Notes: a model not told the origin generated them from the letters alone. A stretch of 64,000 nt of DNA from Galactobacillus timonensis (GCF_900240265.1 NZ_LT964739.1:702564-766563); one strand, 5' to 3'. Counted from the first letter of the stretch, positions 47,764-57,774 are shown. A program made the numbers and translations.

Positions 47764-49497
47764 ATGGCTTACTTTCTTAAGAAAACCTTGAACAAGAAAG
47801 GTACCTATCTCCAGATCTATTCCAGTTTTTATGATCCTGTGCGGGGGCATACTGCTCACAGATCTTACAAGGCAATCGGATATGTCGATGAGCTTAAAAA
47901 GAATGGTATTGATGATCCGATCGCCTATTATTCGAAGGAAGTTGATGATTTAAACAGGGAGCGGAAAAAACAGCGTGATCTTGAAAAGACGGCCCAGATA
48001 TCTGACACTATTCCCACACGCTATCTTGGGTACTTCCCAGTCAAAAGCGTCAACAGTGAGCTGAATGTCGCTGATGATATCCGGCTTCTTCAGGCTCCAT
48101 ACAATCTCCATTTTGACGCCGCAAATCTGTTGTTTTCTCTTGTGTATGCGCGCATAGTTTCGCCCTGTTCAAAACATAAAACTTACTTTAACGTATTACC
48201 ATGCATGTACGATACTGCCGACTGCTCTCTGGACCAGCTTTACAACGGCGTTGATTTCTTTGGGAAGGAGTATCAGAAGATCATCGAGATTTATACTGCC
48301 GCTGTCCGTCAAAAGTATTCCTATGATGTTTCTCACGTCTATTTTGACTGTACAAATTTCTACTTTGAGATTGACCGTGAAAATGATCTGTGCCTGAAAG
48401 GGCCAAGCAAAGAAAACAAAACAGATCCGATTGTTGGAATGGGCCTTCTGCTGGATGCGAACAGGATTCCTGTCGGGATGGAGATTTTTCCCGGCAATGA
48501 AAGTGAGAAACCGGTTATCCGTTCTGTGGTTAACGAGCTGAAGACAAGACACAATATTGCCGGGCGTACAATCCGCATCGCTGACAAAGGGCTTAACTGC
48601 TCTGCCAACATTATTGATGAGATTGCGAATAATGACGGATATATCTTTTCAAAAAGCGTCAAACAGCTGCCGGAAACAGAAAAGACCTGGGTGCTTCTCG
48701 AGAAAGGCTGGGATGAAGTTCGGGACAAGAGGGGAAATCTTCTTTACAAATCCAAATCCTGTATCGATGAATTTTCTTACACAATCACGGATGCCAAGGG
48801 AAGAAAGAGGATCGTCAAACTGACAGAGAAGCGCGTTGCGACTTACAATCCAGGCCTTGCCGAGAAACAAACGCACGAGATCAACCGGCTGGTTGAAAAA
48901 GCCAAATACATGCGTGCAAGCGAAGCCAAAAAAAGTGAATATGGGGAAAGCTCCAAATATGTCATTTTTAAATCCACAGACAGCGAAGGAAATCTGACAA
49001 GTGGCAAGATACAAACAGAACTGAATACAGCCGCAATCGAGAAGGACAAAAAGCTGGCTGGGTACAATCTCCTGGTAACCTCAGAAGTGAAAATGAAGGA
49101 TCAGGAGATTTACGAGGCGTATCACAATCTCTGGAGAATCGAAGAATCATTTCGGATCATGAAGTCAGAGTTGGATGCCAGACCTGTATTCCTCCAAAAA
49201 GCAGACAGGATCAAGGGACACTTTCTCATCTGTTATCTCGCCATCCTTCTGATGCGTATACTGCAGTTTAAGATTCTGGACAATGCGTACAGTTCACAGG
49301 ACATCATGAATTTCATGAAATCATTTCAGGTTATTAAAATATCCGAGCATACGTATTTCAACAACACAAGATCCAGCGACTTCATCTGTGCACTCAGAGA
49401 CATTACGTCACTGCCGCTGACAAACTGTTATCTAAAAAAGAGTGATGTTACAGCGATCCTGAACTACAAATTTCCTTCACCAATTAAGAAGAACTAA
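47764..49497 (+). CDS. IS1634-family transposase
   Basis: 577 residues. DDE catalytic residues: D195 (VYFDCTNFYFE), D274 (RIADKGLNC) and Glu460/461 in the YREK-type motif region (NLWRIEESFRIMKSEL). N-terminus MAYFLKKTLNKKGTYLQIYS is typical. No frameshift; the element looks active. Confidence 0.93.
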   Translation: MAYFLKKTLNKKGTYLQIYSSFYDPVRGHTAHRSYKAIGYVDELKKNGIDDPIAYYSKEVDDLNRERKKQRDLEKTAQISDTIPTRYLGYFPVKSVNSELNVADDIRLLQAPYNLHFDAANLLFSLVYARIVSPCSKHKTYFNVLPCMYDTADCSLDQLYNGVDFFGKEYQKIIEIYTAAVRQKYSYDVSHVYFDCTNFYFEIDRENDLCLKGPSKENKTDPIVGMGLLLDANRIPVGMEIFPGNESEKPVIRSVVNELKTRHNIAGRTIRIADKGLNCSANIIDEIANNDGYIFSKSVKQLPETEKTWVLLEKGWDEVRDKRGNLLYKSKSCIDEFSYTITDAKGRKRIVKLTEKRVATYNPGLAEKQTHEINRLVEKAKYMRASEAKKSEYGESSKYVIFKSTDSEGNLTSGKIQTELNTAAIEKDKKLAGYNLLVTSEVKMKDQEIYEAYHNLWRIEESFRIMKSELDARPVFLQKADRIKGHFLICYLAILLMRILQFKILDNAYSSQDIMNFMKSFQVIKISEHTYFNNTRSSDFICALRDITSLPLTNCYLKKSDVTAILNYKFPSPIKKN

Positions 49498-49501
49498 AAA
49501 A

Positions 49502-49548
49502 GCTGTCACCGGTCAGAGATGACTTATCTGTGACAGCAATTTTTTAAC
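49502..49548 (+). terminator. Terminator of the IS transposase
   Basis: Stem agctgtcac (about 49501-49509) / gtgacagc (about 49531-49538), then aattttttaa, shortly after the stop. Confidence 0.75.
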
Positions 49549-49609
49549 AACAATTATATGCGTGCATGAATATAGCACCATTTTTCTACCCTGTCAGCCA
49601 AAAGACAGG

Positions 49610-49733
49610 TTCTATCGGCCGCTATGTTTTTCTCGCTGGGTGTTACTTCTATGGCGGAGGAAGGAAATGCGGAAGAGCAGCCGGGCACAGAAGTAACGGA
49701 AACGGTAGAGGCACCTTTGCCGGAGCCGGAACC
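49610..49733 (+). repeat. 124-bp target-site duplication, right copy
   Basis: Identical to 47465-47588. It restores the surface-protein frame from Met21 of the original signal peptide onward. Confidence 0.95.
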
Positions 49734-52700
49734 TGCGCCGGAAGTCACGGAAGAAGAAGCCACACCTGCAGAAGAAGCAGCACCGCAGGAAACAGTTGCG
49801 GCACCGGTAGAAAGCACGGAGCCGGAAGCACCGGCACCAACCGAAAGTAAAGAACCGGAAGGAACAGCTGCACCGGTGCCAACCGTAGAAGCAGAAGCAC
49901 CGGCACAACCTGAAGAAACCGCAGTCCCGGAACCAACACCGGAAGTGAGCCCGGAGACTACGCCGGAATCGACCCCGGAGGTGACACCGGAGGCTGAAGC
50001 TACAGCGGAACCGACACCTGAAGCAGAGGAAGAGGAAACGGTTATCTACATGCCTGCAGGCACGTTCTCCGGTTCCACGAGCCAGATGACAGTCACCGTC
50101 GCGTATGATGATCACACGTTCCCCATCGGAACAACGATGCGGGTTACCGATGTCTCGAAGCACGAGGCTATCGCAGCCGCGGAACAGAGCACGGAAGGTG
50201 ATGAAGAAGTCATCGACGCCGTAGCTGTGGATATCACATTCCTGAACGCAAATAACGAAGAGATACAGCCAGAGGGAGCGGTATCCGTTTCAATGGTTCC
50301 GTACACACCACTGGAAACAACAGAGACAAGTACAACCGAAGTCATCCATAAAGATGACAGCGGTAATACACAGGTCATTGACGCAGCCGCATCGGCACAG
50401 AATGCAACGTTTGATGCGGACAGCTTCTCGATCTATGTCATTTCAATTACGGATGGAAAACAGGTTCCTGCTATCGCCACTTATATATTTCACGGCGCAG
50501 ATAATCAAAAAGTAATTTCCACGCAGAAGGTAAAAAATGGAGAGACTGTTTATGCGCCGAGCACGCCGGAGAAATCTGGTTACAAGTTCCTTGGCTGGTC
50601 CAAAAAGCCGGGCGTTTCTTCCCTTCAGGAAGGAGATCCAGGCTCGTTCTCGGAATTTAAGCCTTCGGTCACTGATACCACTGAGGTAAAGCTGTATCCA
50701 GTATTCCAGCAGGTTTACTATGTGTTCTTCCTGGATGGCCAGGGAAGAGTAAGCACCACGAAGGAAGGCGCAAGTGGAGATAAAATTTCAGTTGCTGATG
50801 TTACGATTCCGCTGGATTCTACGCATTCGGTCACTGGCTGGTACACGGAAGCTAAGCTGACCAACAAAGTCGAGTCTGTTACACTTTCTGATCATAACGT
50901 CACGCTATATCCAAACGTAGAAGAGGGGCATTATCTGTACTTCGCATCAGGAGAAGGTGCAAGTTATGTTGAGCCGGAGTTTGTTGCGGCAAATGAAGGA
51001 ACGTCTGCACCAGCAGAACCAACCAGACCTGGATATACATTTAAATACTGGTCAACAAGTGAAGAAGGACCTGAATATAAATTCGGCAGAACTATATCCG
51101 AAAATATCACGCTCCATGCAGTATGGAATGCAAATAACCATACCAAATATACGGTGATCTATTGGTGGGAAAACGCCAACGATAATAATTATTCCTACCA
51201 TGAAAGCAGCTTTGATTATGGTGTTTCAGGGAAAACAGTAAGGATTAACGATGTTTTAAAATCCTATGAAGGTTTTGAACTGAATAAAGAGAAGACAAAC
51301 CAATCTGATGTAACCATTTCTGGTGATGGCTCTACAATCATCAATATCTACTACTCACGAAAGACATATGAAGTTACATTTTTCAAGTACACAAAACATG
51401 TGTCGGGTCTTTTTGGGCATATTGTATGGTATGAGTGGAATGAAATGGAAGATTTGCGCATTTCCGCCAAATACGGAGCAAATATTTCCGACCGTTGGCC
51501 AACCTCCACTTCTAAAATCTGGGGCACCCAAAAGGGAGACAATGGTCAGGGGGAAGAACCATATCAAAGCGGTATTTCCACAATGCCCCTGAACGGCGCT
51601 GCGTTCTACTATGTCAGCCGGGATGGCGAATATACGATGAACCTGAATTACTATTTGAAAGGCCTGGATGGAAAGTATTATTTGCACCACACGGATAGCT
51701 TTAAATCCAATGATGACGGGTGGAGTACAACAGCGGAAGATCATTATGATATTGAGGGCTTTACTTATACAAATAATGTAGAAGATGGAACTAAGTTCCA
51801 ACAGTCTTCAAGAAATGTTTACGAGATCTCCTTCAAATATGAAAGAAATGAGTACTCTATTAAATTTGTAAACGGAGACTCAACAACATCAGTAACGTTC
51901 AAATATGGAGCGGATATCAGTAAAGTTGATTTAAAAACTGCTCCTAAGCACCCTGTGGGAATACCTTCTGATTATTTATTTGCGGGATGGTTTGATAATG
52001 AGCTTGGAGTAGGAGATCAGATAACATCTCTTTCGGGCACTATGCCTGCAAACAACATTACGCTATATGCAAAGTGGGTTGCTCCAACATATGATGGGAC
52101 TATTCATTTGACGATCGAGGATAATGGAAAAACAATTCCATTTAATGTTGCCTATGGGCAGACTATCGATGAAAATGATATGCCGCAGATTGTTGATCAT
52201 AATGGCAAACTGATCCAGGCAGGCGATGCTAATAAGGGAACTGTCACTGTACCCCAAGGATATACATGGGCTGGCTGGGCGACAAAGACCGGAGATGGTA
52301 GCTTTGTTCTCTTTAACTTCAACACAAAAGTTCATGGGAATATTACGTTCTATCCGTACTATATCAACGGGGAGAAATACACGGTTACGTATGAGCTGGG
52401 CAAAGGCACTGGAACGGCTCCGACTGACAGCAAGCTCTATGCAGAGAACTCGTATGCGGACATTCAGCTGGCAACGGGAGTTAAACCTCCAACAGGCAAG
52501 ACGTTCCTTTACTGGAACGATGGTACTAACAATTTCTATCCGGGAGACAAGGTAAAGATCACAAAAAATCTTGAACTGATCGCTGTCTATGGAGATACAT
52601 CAGCATTAACATCGATTACGTATCATTCCAACTATCCGGAAGGGTCCCAACTGGATGAAAAGACCACAACAGTTGATAAACAGGCGAATAACACAGCGAT

Positions 52701-55700
52701 TAAGCTGGAAAAGGCAGGCTTTGCAGCTCCGACTGGGTACTATTTCTCATACTGGAAAGATGGCTCTGGAAAGCGATATGATGTTGGAACAAATATCGGT
52801 ATCGACAATACATCTGACAATAATCTCTATGCGGTTTGGAAACAGAAGAAAGAGATCACATTAACGGCAAATTCCGAAACAATTACTTATGACGGAACTG
52901 AACATACTACTTCCGGCGTCAAGACAAATACGTTTACGATTGATAATGTTACTTATATCGTAAGCGGCTTTAGTACACAGAATCCAAAAGGAACGAATGC
53001 GGGAACTTATACAAATAACATTCTGAACACTGATTCCATTGTTGTTAAGAATGGAAATACTGATGTTACCTATCAATTCACTGTAAATACCGAAAACGGA
53101 TCCTTGAACATAATGCCGAAGGCAGTAACCGTCACAGCGGACAGCAAGAGCAAGACCTATGGCGAAAAGGATCCTGAATTAACTGCACAAGTAAGCGGCA
53201 CGCTGGGTAATGATACCGTTCGCTATACGCTAAGCCGTGAAAAAGGCGAAGTTGTTGGCTCATATACAATCACGCCGAGCGGCGAAGCAAGCCAGGGCAA
53301 CTATACGGTGACGTATGAGACGGGAACCTTTACCATCAGCAAGTCTGGCTCATTGACACTTACAGCTAATGGATACGAGGGCGAATACGATGGCAAGTCT
53401 CACGCCGCAAGCGCAATCGCAATCGTAACGGAAGGCACAACGATTTCCTATCAGGTAGGGAATGGTGAATGGACGACAGAAGCTCCAAGCATCAAGGATG
53501 TTGGCGAACAGAAAGTCAATGTCAAAGCCGAGAATGCAAACTATGAAACAGCAAGTACAACGGTAACGCTGAAGGTAAAGCCGAAGGCAGTTATCGTCAC
53601 GGCGGAGAACACGGGCAAGACCTATGGAGATCCTGATCCGGAGCTGACGGCAAAAGTAAGCGGCACGCTGGATAACGATACTGTCAGCTATTCGCTGAGC
53701 CGCGCTGAAGGCGAAGCTGTTGGCACCTATACAATCACGCCGAGCGGCGAAGCAAACCAGGGCAACTATACGGTGAGCTATGAGACAGGAACCTTTACCA
53801 TCAGTGAGTCTGGCTCATTGACACTTACAGCTAATGGATTCGAAGGCGAATACGATGGCGAGGCTCACGCCGCAAGTGCAAGCGCAAGCGTAACCGAAGG
53901 TACAACGATTTCCTATCAGGTAGGAAATGGGGAATGGACGACCAAAGCCCCAAGCATCAAGGATGTTGGTGAGCAGACAGTCAATGTCAAAGCCGAGAAT
54001 GCAAACTATAAAACGGCAAGTACAACCGTAACGCTGAAGGTAACACCGAAGCCAGTCACAGTCACAGCGGACAACAAGAGCAAGACCTATAACGAAAAGG
54101 ATCCGGAACTCACAGCAACTGTCAGCAAAATGGTGGGTAAAGATTCAGTCGACTATACGCTGAGCCGTGAAAAAGGCGAAGCTGTTGGCACCTATAAGAT
54201 CACGCCAAGCGGCGAAGCAAGCCAGGGCAACTATACGGTGACGTATGAGACGGGAACCTTTACCATCAGAAAGTCTGGCAAATTGACACTTACAGCTAAC
54301 GGTTACGACGGCGAATACGATGGCAACTCTCACGCCGCAGGTGCAAGCGTAAGCGTAACGGAAGGCACAACGATTTCCTATCAGGTAGGAGGTGCATGGA
54401 CGACAAAAGCTCCAAGCATCACGGATGTTGGCGAGAAGACAGTCAGCGTCAAAGCCGAGAATGCAAACTATGAAACGGCAAGTATAACCGTAACGCTGAA
54501 GGTAACACCGAAGGCAGTCACCGTTAAGGCGGAGAACAAGAGCAAGACCTATGGCGAAACGGATCCGAAGCTGACGGCAACAGTAAGCGAAACGTTGGGT
54601 ACCGATACTGTCAGCTATACGCTGAGCCGCGCTGAAGGTGAAAATGTCGGAGAATATGCGATCACGCCGAAGGGTGATAAAGATCAGGGTAACTATACGG
54701 TGACTTATGTTCCGGGAAAACTGACCATCAGTAAAGCCGGAGCCGCAGGGTTGAATCTGTCCGCAACCGGATACAAAGGCGAATACGATGGCAACTCTCA
54801 CGCTGTAAGTGCAAGCGCAAGCGAAGGCACAACGATCTCCTATCAGGTAGGAAATGAGGAATGGACGACAGAAGTTCCAAGCATCAAGAATGTTGGAGAG
54901 CAGACAGTCAACGTCAAAGCCGAGAAAGCAAACTTTGAAACGGCAGAGAAAACCGTAACGCTGAAGGTAACACCGAAGGCAGTCACAGTCACGGCGGAGA
55001 ACAAGAGCAAGACCTATGGAGAAAAGGATCCGGAGCTGACGGCAACAATAAGCGGCACACTGGATAACGATACAGTGAGCTATAAGCTGAGCCGTGCTGA
55101 AGGCAAGAATGTTGGAACATATAAGATCACGCCGAGCGGCGAAGCAAGCCAGGGCAACTATGCGGTGACTTATGTGGCGGGAACCCTGACGATCAACAAG
55201 GCAGATATCTCTGACGAAACAATGTTTACTGTCAGCCAGCCGGGAGATGTTGTTTACAATGGTGCTGAACAGAAACAGCCGGTAACAGTTGCCAGAGTTA
55301 CACCGAAGGCAAAGAATGCACTGGCAAAGTTCTTCTCCAGTCTTGCTTCGCTTGTGGATGTCAATGCTGACGAGGCATTGAAGTATGGAACAGATTACAC
55401 TCTCACCTACAGCGAGAATCTGAAGGATGTAGGAACAGTTAGAGTTACTGTAAAGGGCCTGGGTAATTACACCGGAGAAGTAACAAAAACCTACGAGATT
55501 ACTCCTGCACCTCTTAAGGTCACAACATCCAGTGCAGAGAAGGTTTATGACGGTAAACCGTTGACTGCTGGTGGAACACTTGAAGGCCTTGTAAATGAGA
55601 CTGAGAAGAATGCAGTTAAGTTTACGGTGAAGGGTAGTCAGACTGAGGTTGGCTCCTCGGTCAACAGCTATGAGATTGTCTGGGGCAACATTAAAGAAAG

Positions 55701-55875
55701 CAACTACAGCCTGACGAAAGTACTAGGTACTCTGAAAGTAACTGCACGTCCTGAGCCGAGCAAACCAAAGCCTGCAGCTTCTTCATCAGCTTCAGCTCCG
55801 GTACCTGCGCCGGTATCGACACGTTTCATTCCACGTACGGCTGCGTATCCTGCAGAAGGAAAGGAAATGAAATAG
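49624..55875 (+). CDS. Large repeat-rich surface protein, 5' end removed by IS
   Basis: 2083 codons from the internal Met at 49624. Order: remainder of the signal peptide (MFFSLGVTSMA), a Pro/Glu/Thr stalk (to about residue 140), a beta-rich domain with VTVAYDDHTFPIGTTMRV, several InlB-B/Flg_new repeats (about 280-1075; GYKFLGWS, GYTFKYWS, TLYAKWV), then five MBG-type repeats (KAVTVTA...SKTYGEKDPELTA) alternating with four YDG units (GEYDGKSHAA), and a Pro/Ser/Ala tail. No LPXTG motif or C-terminal membrane helix is present. Domain types point to an adhesin. As it stands the protein lacks the basic n-region and half of the hydrophobic core of its signal, so export is doubtful. Confidence 0.88.
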   Translation: MFFSLGVTSMAEEGNAEEQPGTEVTETVEAPLPEPEPAPEVTEEEATPAEEAAPQETVAAPVESTEPEAPAPTESKEPEGTAAPVPTVEAEAPAQPEETAVPEPTPEVSPETTPESTPEVTPEAEATAEPTPEAEEEETVIYMPAGTFSGSTSQMTVTVAYDDHTFPIGTTMRVTDVSKHEAIAAAEQSTEGDEEVIDAVAVDITFLNANNEEIQPEGAVSVSMVPYTPLETTETSTTEVIHKDDSGNTQVIDAAASAQNATFDADSFSIYVISITDGKQVPAIATYIFHGADNQKVISTQKVKNGETVYAPSTPEKSGYKFLGWSKKPGVSSLQEGDPGSFSEFKPSVTDTTEVKLYPVFQQVYYVFFLDGQGRVSTTKEGASGDKISVADVTIPLDSTHSVTGWYTEAKLTNKVESVTLSDHNVTLYPNVEEGHYLYFASGEGASYVEPEFVAANEGTSAPAEPTRPGYTFKYWSTSEEGPEYKFGRTISENITLHAVWNANNHTKYTVIYWWENANDNNYSYHESSFDYGVSGKTVRINDVLKSYEGFELNKEKTNQSDVTISGDGSTIINIYYSRKTYEVTFFKYTKHVSGLFGHIVWYEWNEMEDLRISAKYGANISDRWPTSTSKIWGTQKGDNGQGEEPYQSGISTMPLNGAAFYYVSRDGEYTMNLNYYLKGLDGKYYLHHTDSFKSNDDGWSTTAEDHYDIEGFTYTNNVEDGTKFQQSSRNVYEISFKYERNEYSIKFVNGDSTTSVTFKYGADISKVDLKTAPKHPVGIPSDYLFAGWFDNELGVGDQITSLSGTMPANNITLYAKWVAPTYDGTIHLTIEDNGKTIPFNVAYGQTIDENDMPQIVDHNGKLIQAGDANKGTVTVPQGYTWAGWATKTGDGSFVLFNFNTKVHGNITFYPYYINGEKYTVTYELGKGTGTAPTDSKLYAENSYADIQLATGVKPPTGKTFLYWNDGTNNFYPGDKVKITKNLELIAVYGDTSALTSITYHSNYPEGSQLDEKTTTVDKQANNTAIKLEKAGFAAPTGYYFSYWKDGSGKRYDVGTNIGIDNTSDNNLYAVWKQKKEITLTANSETITYDGTEHTTSGVKTNTFTIDNVTYIVSGFSTQNPKGTNAGTYTNNILNTDSIVVKNGNTDVTYQFTVNTENGSLNIMPKAVTVTADSKSKTYGEKDPELTAQVSGTLGNDTVRYTLSREKGEVVGSYTITPSGEASQGNYTVTYETGTFTISKSGSLTLTANGYEGEYDGKSHAASAIAIVTEGTTISYQVGNGEWTTEAPSIKDVGEQKVNVKAENANYETASTTVTLKVKPKAVIVTAENTGKTYGDPDPELTAKVSGTLDNDTVSYSLSRAEGEAVGTYTITPSGEANQGNYTVSYETGTFTISESGSLTLTANGFEGEYDGEAHAASASASVTEGTTISYQVGNGEWTTKAPSIKDVGEQTVNVKAENANYKTASTTVTLKVTPKPVTVTADNKSKTYNEKDPELTATVSKMVGKDSVDYTLSREKGEAVGTYKITPSGEASQGNYTVTYETGTFTIRKSGKLTLTANGYDGEYDGNSHAAGASVSVTEGTTISYQVGGAWTTKAPSITDVGEKTVSVKAENANYETASITVTLKVTPKAVTVKAENKSKTYGETDPKLTATVSETLGTDTVSYTLSRAEGENVGEYAITPKGDKDQGNYTVTYVPGKLTISKAGAAGLNLSATGYKGEYDGNSHAVSASASEGTTISYQVGNEEWTTEVPSIKNVGEQTVNVKAEKANFETAEKTVTLKVTPKAVTVTAENKSKTYGEKDPELTATISGTLDNDTVSYKLSRAEGKNVGTYKITPSGEASQGNYAVTYVAGTLTINKADISDETMFTVSQPGDVVYNGAEQKQPVTVARVTPKAKNALAKFFSSLASLVDVNADEALKYGTDYTLTYSENLKDVGTVRVTVKGLGNYTGEVTKTYEITPAPLKVTTSSAEKVYDGKPLTAGGTLEGLVNETEKNAVKFTVKGSQTEVGSSVNSYEIVWGNIKESNYSLTKVLGTLKVTARPEPSKPKPAASSSASAPVPAPVSTRFIPRTAAYPAEGKEMK
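53116..55200 (+). repeat. Tandem 465-bp repeats coding MBG/YDG units
   Basis: Repeat starts (ccgaag...) at 53116, 53581, 54046, 54508 and 54973: steps of 465, 465, 462 and 465 bp. The units are nearly identical at DNA level, for example gcaagccagggcaactatac recurs. All steps keep frame, so copy number can change by recombination without breaking the protein. Confidence 0.9.
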
Positions 55876-55962
55876 ATGTTTTGAAAGGGAGATGATAGTA
55901 TTCTTCTAAGTACGGCACCAATGTGTGAAGGAAGAAATACAATCTGAAAATATCTTCCCCCC

Positions 55963-56012
55963 GCAATCGTCATCTGCCACACCCCTCTCGCTGGCAGGTG
56001 GCGATTGCTTTT
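55963..56012 (+). terminator. Terminator of the surface-protein gene
   Basis: 17-bp stem, left arm from 55963 (gcaatcgtcatctgcca), right arm ending 56008 (cgattgc), a few G-T pairs, then tttt. Confidence 0.88.
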
Positions 56013-56089
56013 GCATACATGTGAGGACAGGTTCAGCACATCTGGCTGCAACAGTCATGAAAAGACACAGGCGCCGCTGATCGCGGCGA

Positions 56090-56118
56090 TTGAAGAAGCA
56101 TCGTGAAAATGCTATAAA
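56090..56118 (+). promoter_or_regulatory. divIC promoter
   Basis: -35 TTGAAG (56090-56095), 17-bp spacer, -10 TATAAA (56113-56118) with TGC extension. Confidence 0.7.
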
Positions 56119-56149
56119 AGGAGTTGCTTGAACCGGAAAGGAGACTGTG

Positions 56150-56515
56150 ATGACAGACACAAAAAAGAAGACAGGGAAGACTGGGAAAACAAAGAGAAAA
56201 CGTCTTACACCTGTGATGAAGCTTCTTTGTCTTGGTTTGATCGCTGTTTCCTGCTGGATGTTTGTAGAAGTCGGACGTGAGGTATATACGACGATTACGC
56301 TTCAGCAGCAACTGAGTGAGGTTCAGGCTCAGCTTCAGAAGGTGCAGGACGAAAATTCTTATTTAACCAGTGAAAAGGAGAAGCTGCAGGATCCGGACTA
56401 CGTCGCCAGTTATGCGCGCGGCAGCTATCTGCTGTCTAAGGACGATGAGCAGATCTTCTATTTACCGGAAAGCAGTGATTCAACAAGTACCAGCAACACT
56501 ACTACAAGCAACTGA
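56150..56515 (+). CDS. divIC: Septum formation initiator DivIC/FtsB family
   Basis: 121 residues from ATG at 56150 (SD aaggag). Basic cytoplasmic N-terminus (about 1-25), one membrane helix (LLCLGLIAVSCWMFVEV), external coiled coil (LQQQLSEVQAQLQKVQDENS) and the DPDYVASYARGSYLLSKDDE motif of the family. Part of the divisome with FtsL and DivIB. In most Bacillota this gene follows rqcP; here it is 26 kb away with its own promoter. Confidence 0.9.
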   Translation: MTDTKKKTGKTGKTKRKRLTPVMKLLCLGLIAVSCWMFVEVGREVYTTITLQQQLSEVQAQLQKVQDENSYLTSEKEKLQDPDYVASYARGSYLLSKDDEQIFYLPESSDSTSTSNTTTSN

Positions 56516-56540
56516 GGCATCGTCAAATCGGTGCCTTTTT
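56516..56540 (+). terminator. Terminator of divIC
   Basis: Stem ggcatcg / cggtgcc with 6-nt loop, then ttttta, directly after the stop. Confidence 0.8.
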
Positions 56541-56559
56541 ATCGTAAGGGAGAGAGAAA

Positions 56560-57774
56560 ATGATGAAGAAACATGTCGCGGCAAACGTCAGCTGGATCGG
56601 CTATCTCGATTATGAGCTGAAACAGTTCCATGGCAGCGAATATAGTCTGCACCATGGCAGCAGTCAGAATGCCTATCTGATCGAAGAGGGGAAGACGGTA
56701 CTGATGGATACCGTATGGATGCCCCATGAATTTGATTTCCTTGCCAACCTCAAAGAGGTAATGCACGGCGATCTGCACAAGATCGACTACATCGTCGCCA
56801 ACCATGGCGAAGTCGATCATTCCGGCAGCCTTCCGCTGTTGATGCAGGAGATTCCGGACACTCCGATCTACTGTACAGCGGCTGCCGTTCAGTCCCTGGA
56901 GGGACAGTACGGCAAGTTGGGCTGGAATTTCCACGTCGTAAAGACCGGTGATGAGCTCGATATCGGCAATGGGAAGAAGCTTGTGTTCATTGAGATGCGT
57001 ATGCTCCATTGGCCGGACAGTATGGCTACCTTCCTGACGGGAGACAATATTCTATTTTCGATGGATGCCTTTGGTCAGCATTACTGCTGCCCGGAGATGT
57101 TCAATGACCGTGCGGATCAGAATGTGATGTGGGACGAGGCTCTGAAGTACTATGTCAACATTGTGAATCCGTTTGCGCCGGTTCTGAAGGCGAAGCTTGC
57201 GGAGCTGAAAAAGATGAATCTTCCGGTTTCGATGATCTGCCCGTCGCATGGTGTTATCTGGCGTGACAATCCGATGCAGATTGTGGAGGCATATGAGAAG
57301 TGGTGCTCCGCAGACAACCGTGAGGATCAGGTGGTTATCGCCTACGACACGATGTGGAACGGTACAGAGAAGATTGCCCATGCGATTGCGGAAGAGATTG
57401 GGCGCCAGTCTCCTTCGACCCGTATCCTTGTCTATAACATTGCGGACTCGGATAAGAATGATGTTGTGGCTGAAATCTTCAAGGCACGTGCCGTCGCCGT
57501 CGGATCGCCGACAGAGATCAACGATGTCCTTTCTTCGGTCAGCGGCTGGCTCACCTATGTGAAGTCGATGAAGTTCAAGAATAAGCGCGGCGGTGCCTTC
57601 GGCTGCTATGGCTGGGGCGGCGGCGCTTCGAAGGTGATTCAGAATCGTCTGACGGAGGCCGGCTTCACCGTGATTCCGGAAACGGTTGACGCCAACTGGA
57701 ACCCGAAGGAAGAGGATCTGGCAAAGGTGCCTGCCTTTGTTCAGGACCTTCTCAACGATGGATACAAGGCATGA
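56560..57774 (+). CDS. Flavodiiron protein (A-type flavoprotein)
   Basis: 404 residues. N-terminal metallo-beta-lactamase-like domain with di-iron ligands H82-x-E84-x-D86-H87 (NHGEVDHSG), then LHWPDSMATF and CPSHGVIWR; C-terminal flavodoxin domain (IAYDTMWNGTEKIAHAIAEE; GCYGWGGG). Reduces O2 to water and/or NO to N2O in the cytoplasm of anaerobes. No rubredoxin fusion and no rubredoxin gene near by. SD aaggga. The 80-residue gene downstream overlaps its stop. Confidence 0.95.
   Translation: MMKKHVAANVSWIGYLDYELKQFHGSEYSLHHGSSQNAYLIEEGKTVLMDTVWMPHEFDFLANLKEVMHGDLHKIDYIVANHGEVDHSGSLPLLMQEIPDTPIYCTAAAVQSLEGQYGKLGWNFHVVKTGDELDIGNGKKLVFIEMRMLHWPDSMATFLTGDNILFSMDAFGQHYCCPEMFNDRADQNVMWDEALKYYVNIVNPFAPVLKAKLAELKKMNLPVSMICPSHGVIWRDNPMQIVEAYEKWCSADNREDQVVIAYDTMWNGTEKIAHAIAEEIGRQSPSTRILVYNIADSDKNDVVAEIFKARAVAVGSPTEINDVLSSVSGWLTYVKSMKFKNKRGGAFGCYGWGGGASKVIQNRLTEAGFTVIPETVDANWNPKEEDLAKVPAFVQDLLNDGYKA

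Larger units (their letters stand above)
47589..49609 (+). mobile_element. IS1634-type (IS4 superfamily) insertion, 2021 bp
   Basis: Defined by the inner edges of the 124-bp direct repeats. Left end begins ccgtcttt; the right end read inward begins cctgtctttt. The 10-mer atagcaccat occurs near both ends (47602 and 49572) and its inverse at 47717-47726, possible transposase sites. One transposase gene. IS1634 elements are known for unusually long, variable target duplications, which fits. Confidence 0.9.

Noticed and set aside
53116..55200. CRISPR-like array
   Set aside because: The repeats are about 465 bp, coding and in frame; no short repeats with unique spacers are present anywhere.
57482..57496. 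Second parS candidate (ggcacgtgcc)
   Set aside because: It has the CACGTG core but not the TGTTTC/GAAACA arms and lies inside the flavodiiron gene. The CACGTG sites near 485 and 25196 fail for the same reason.
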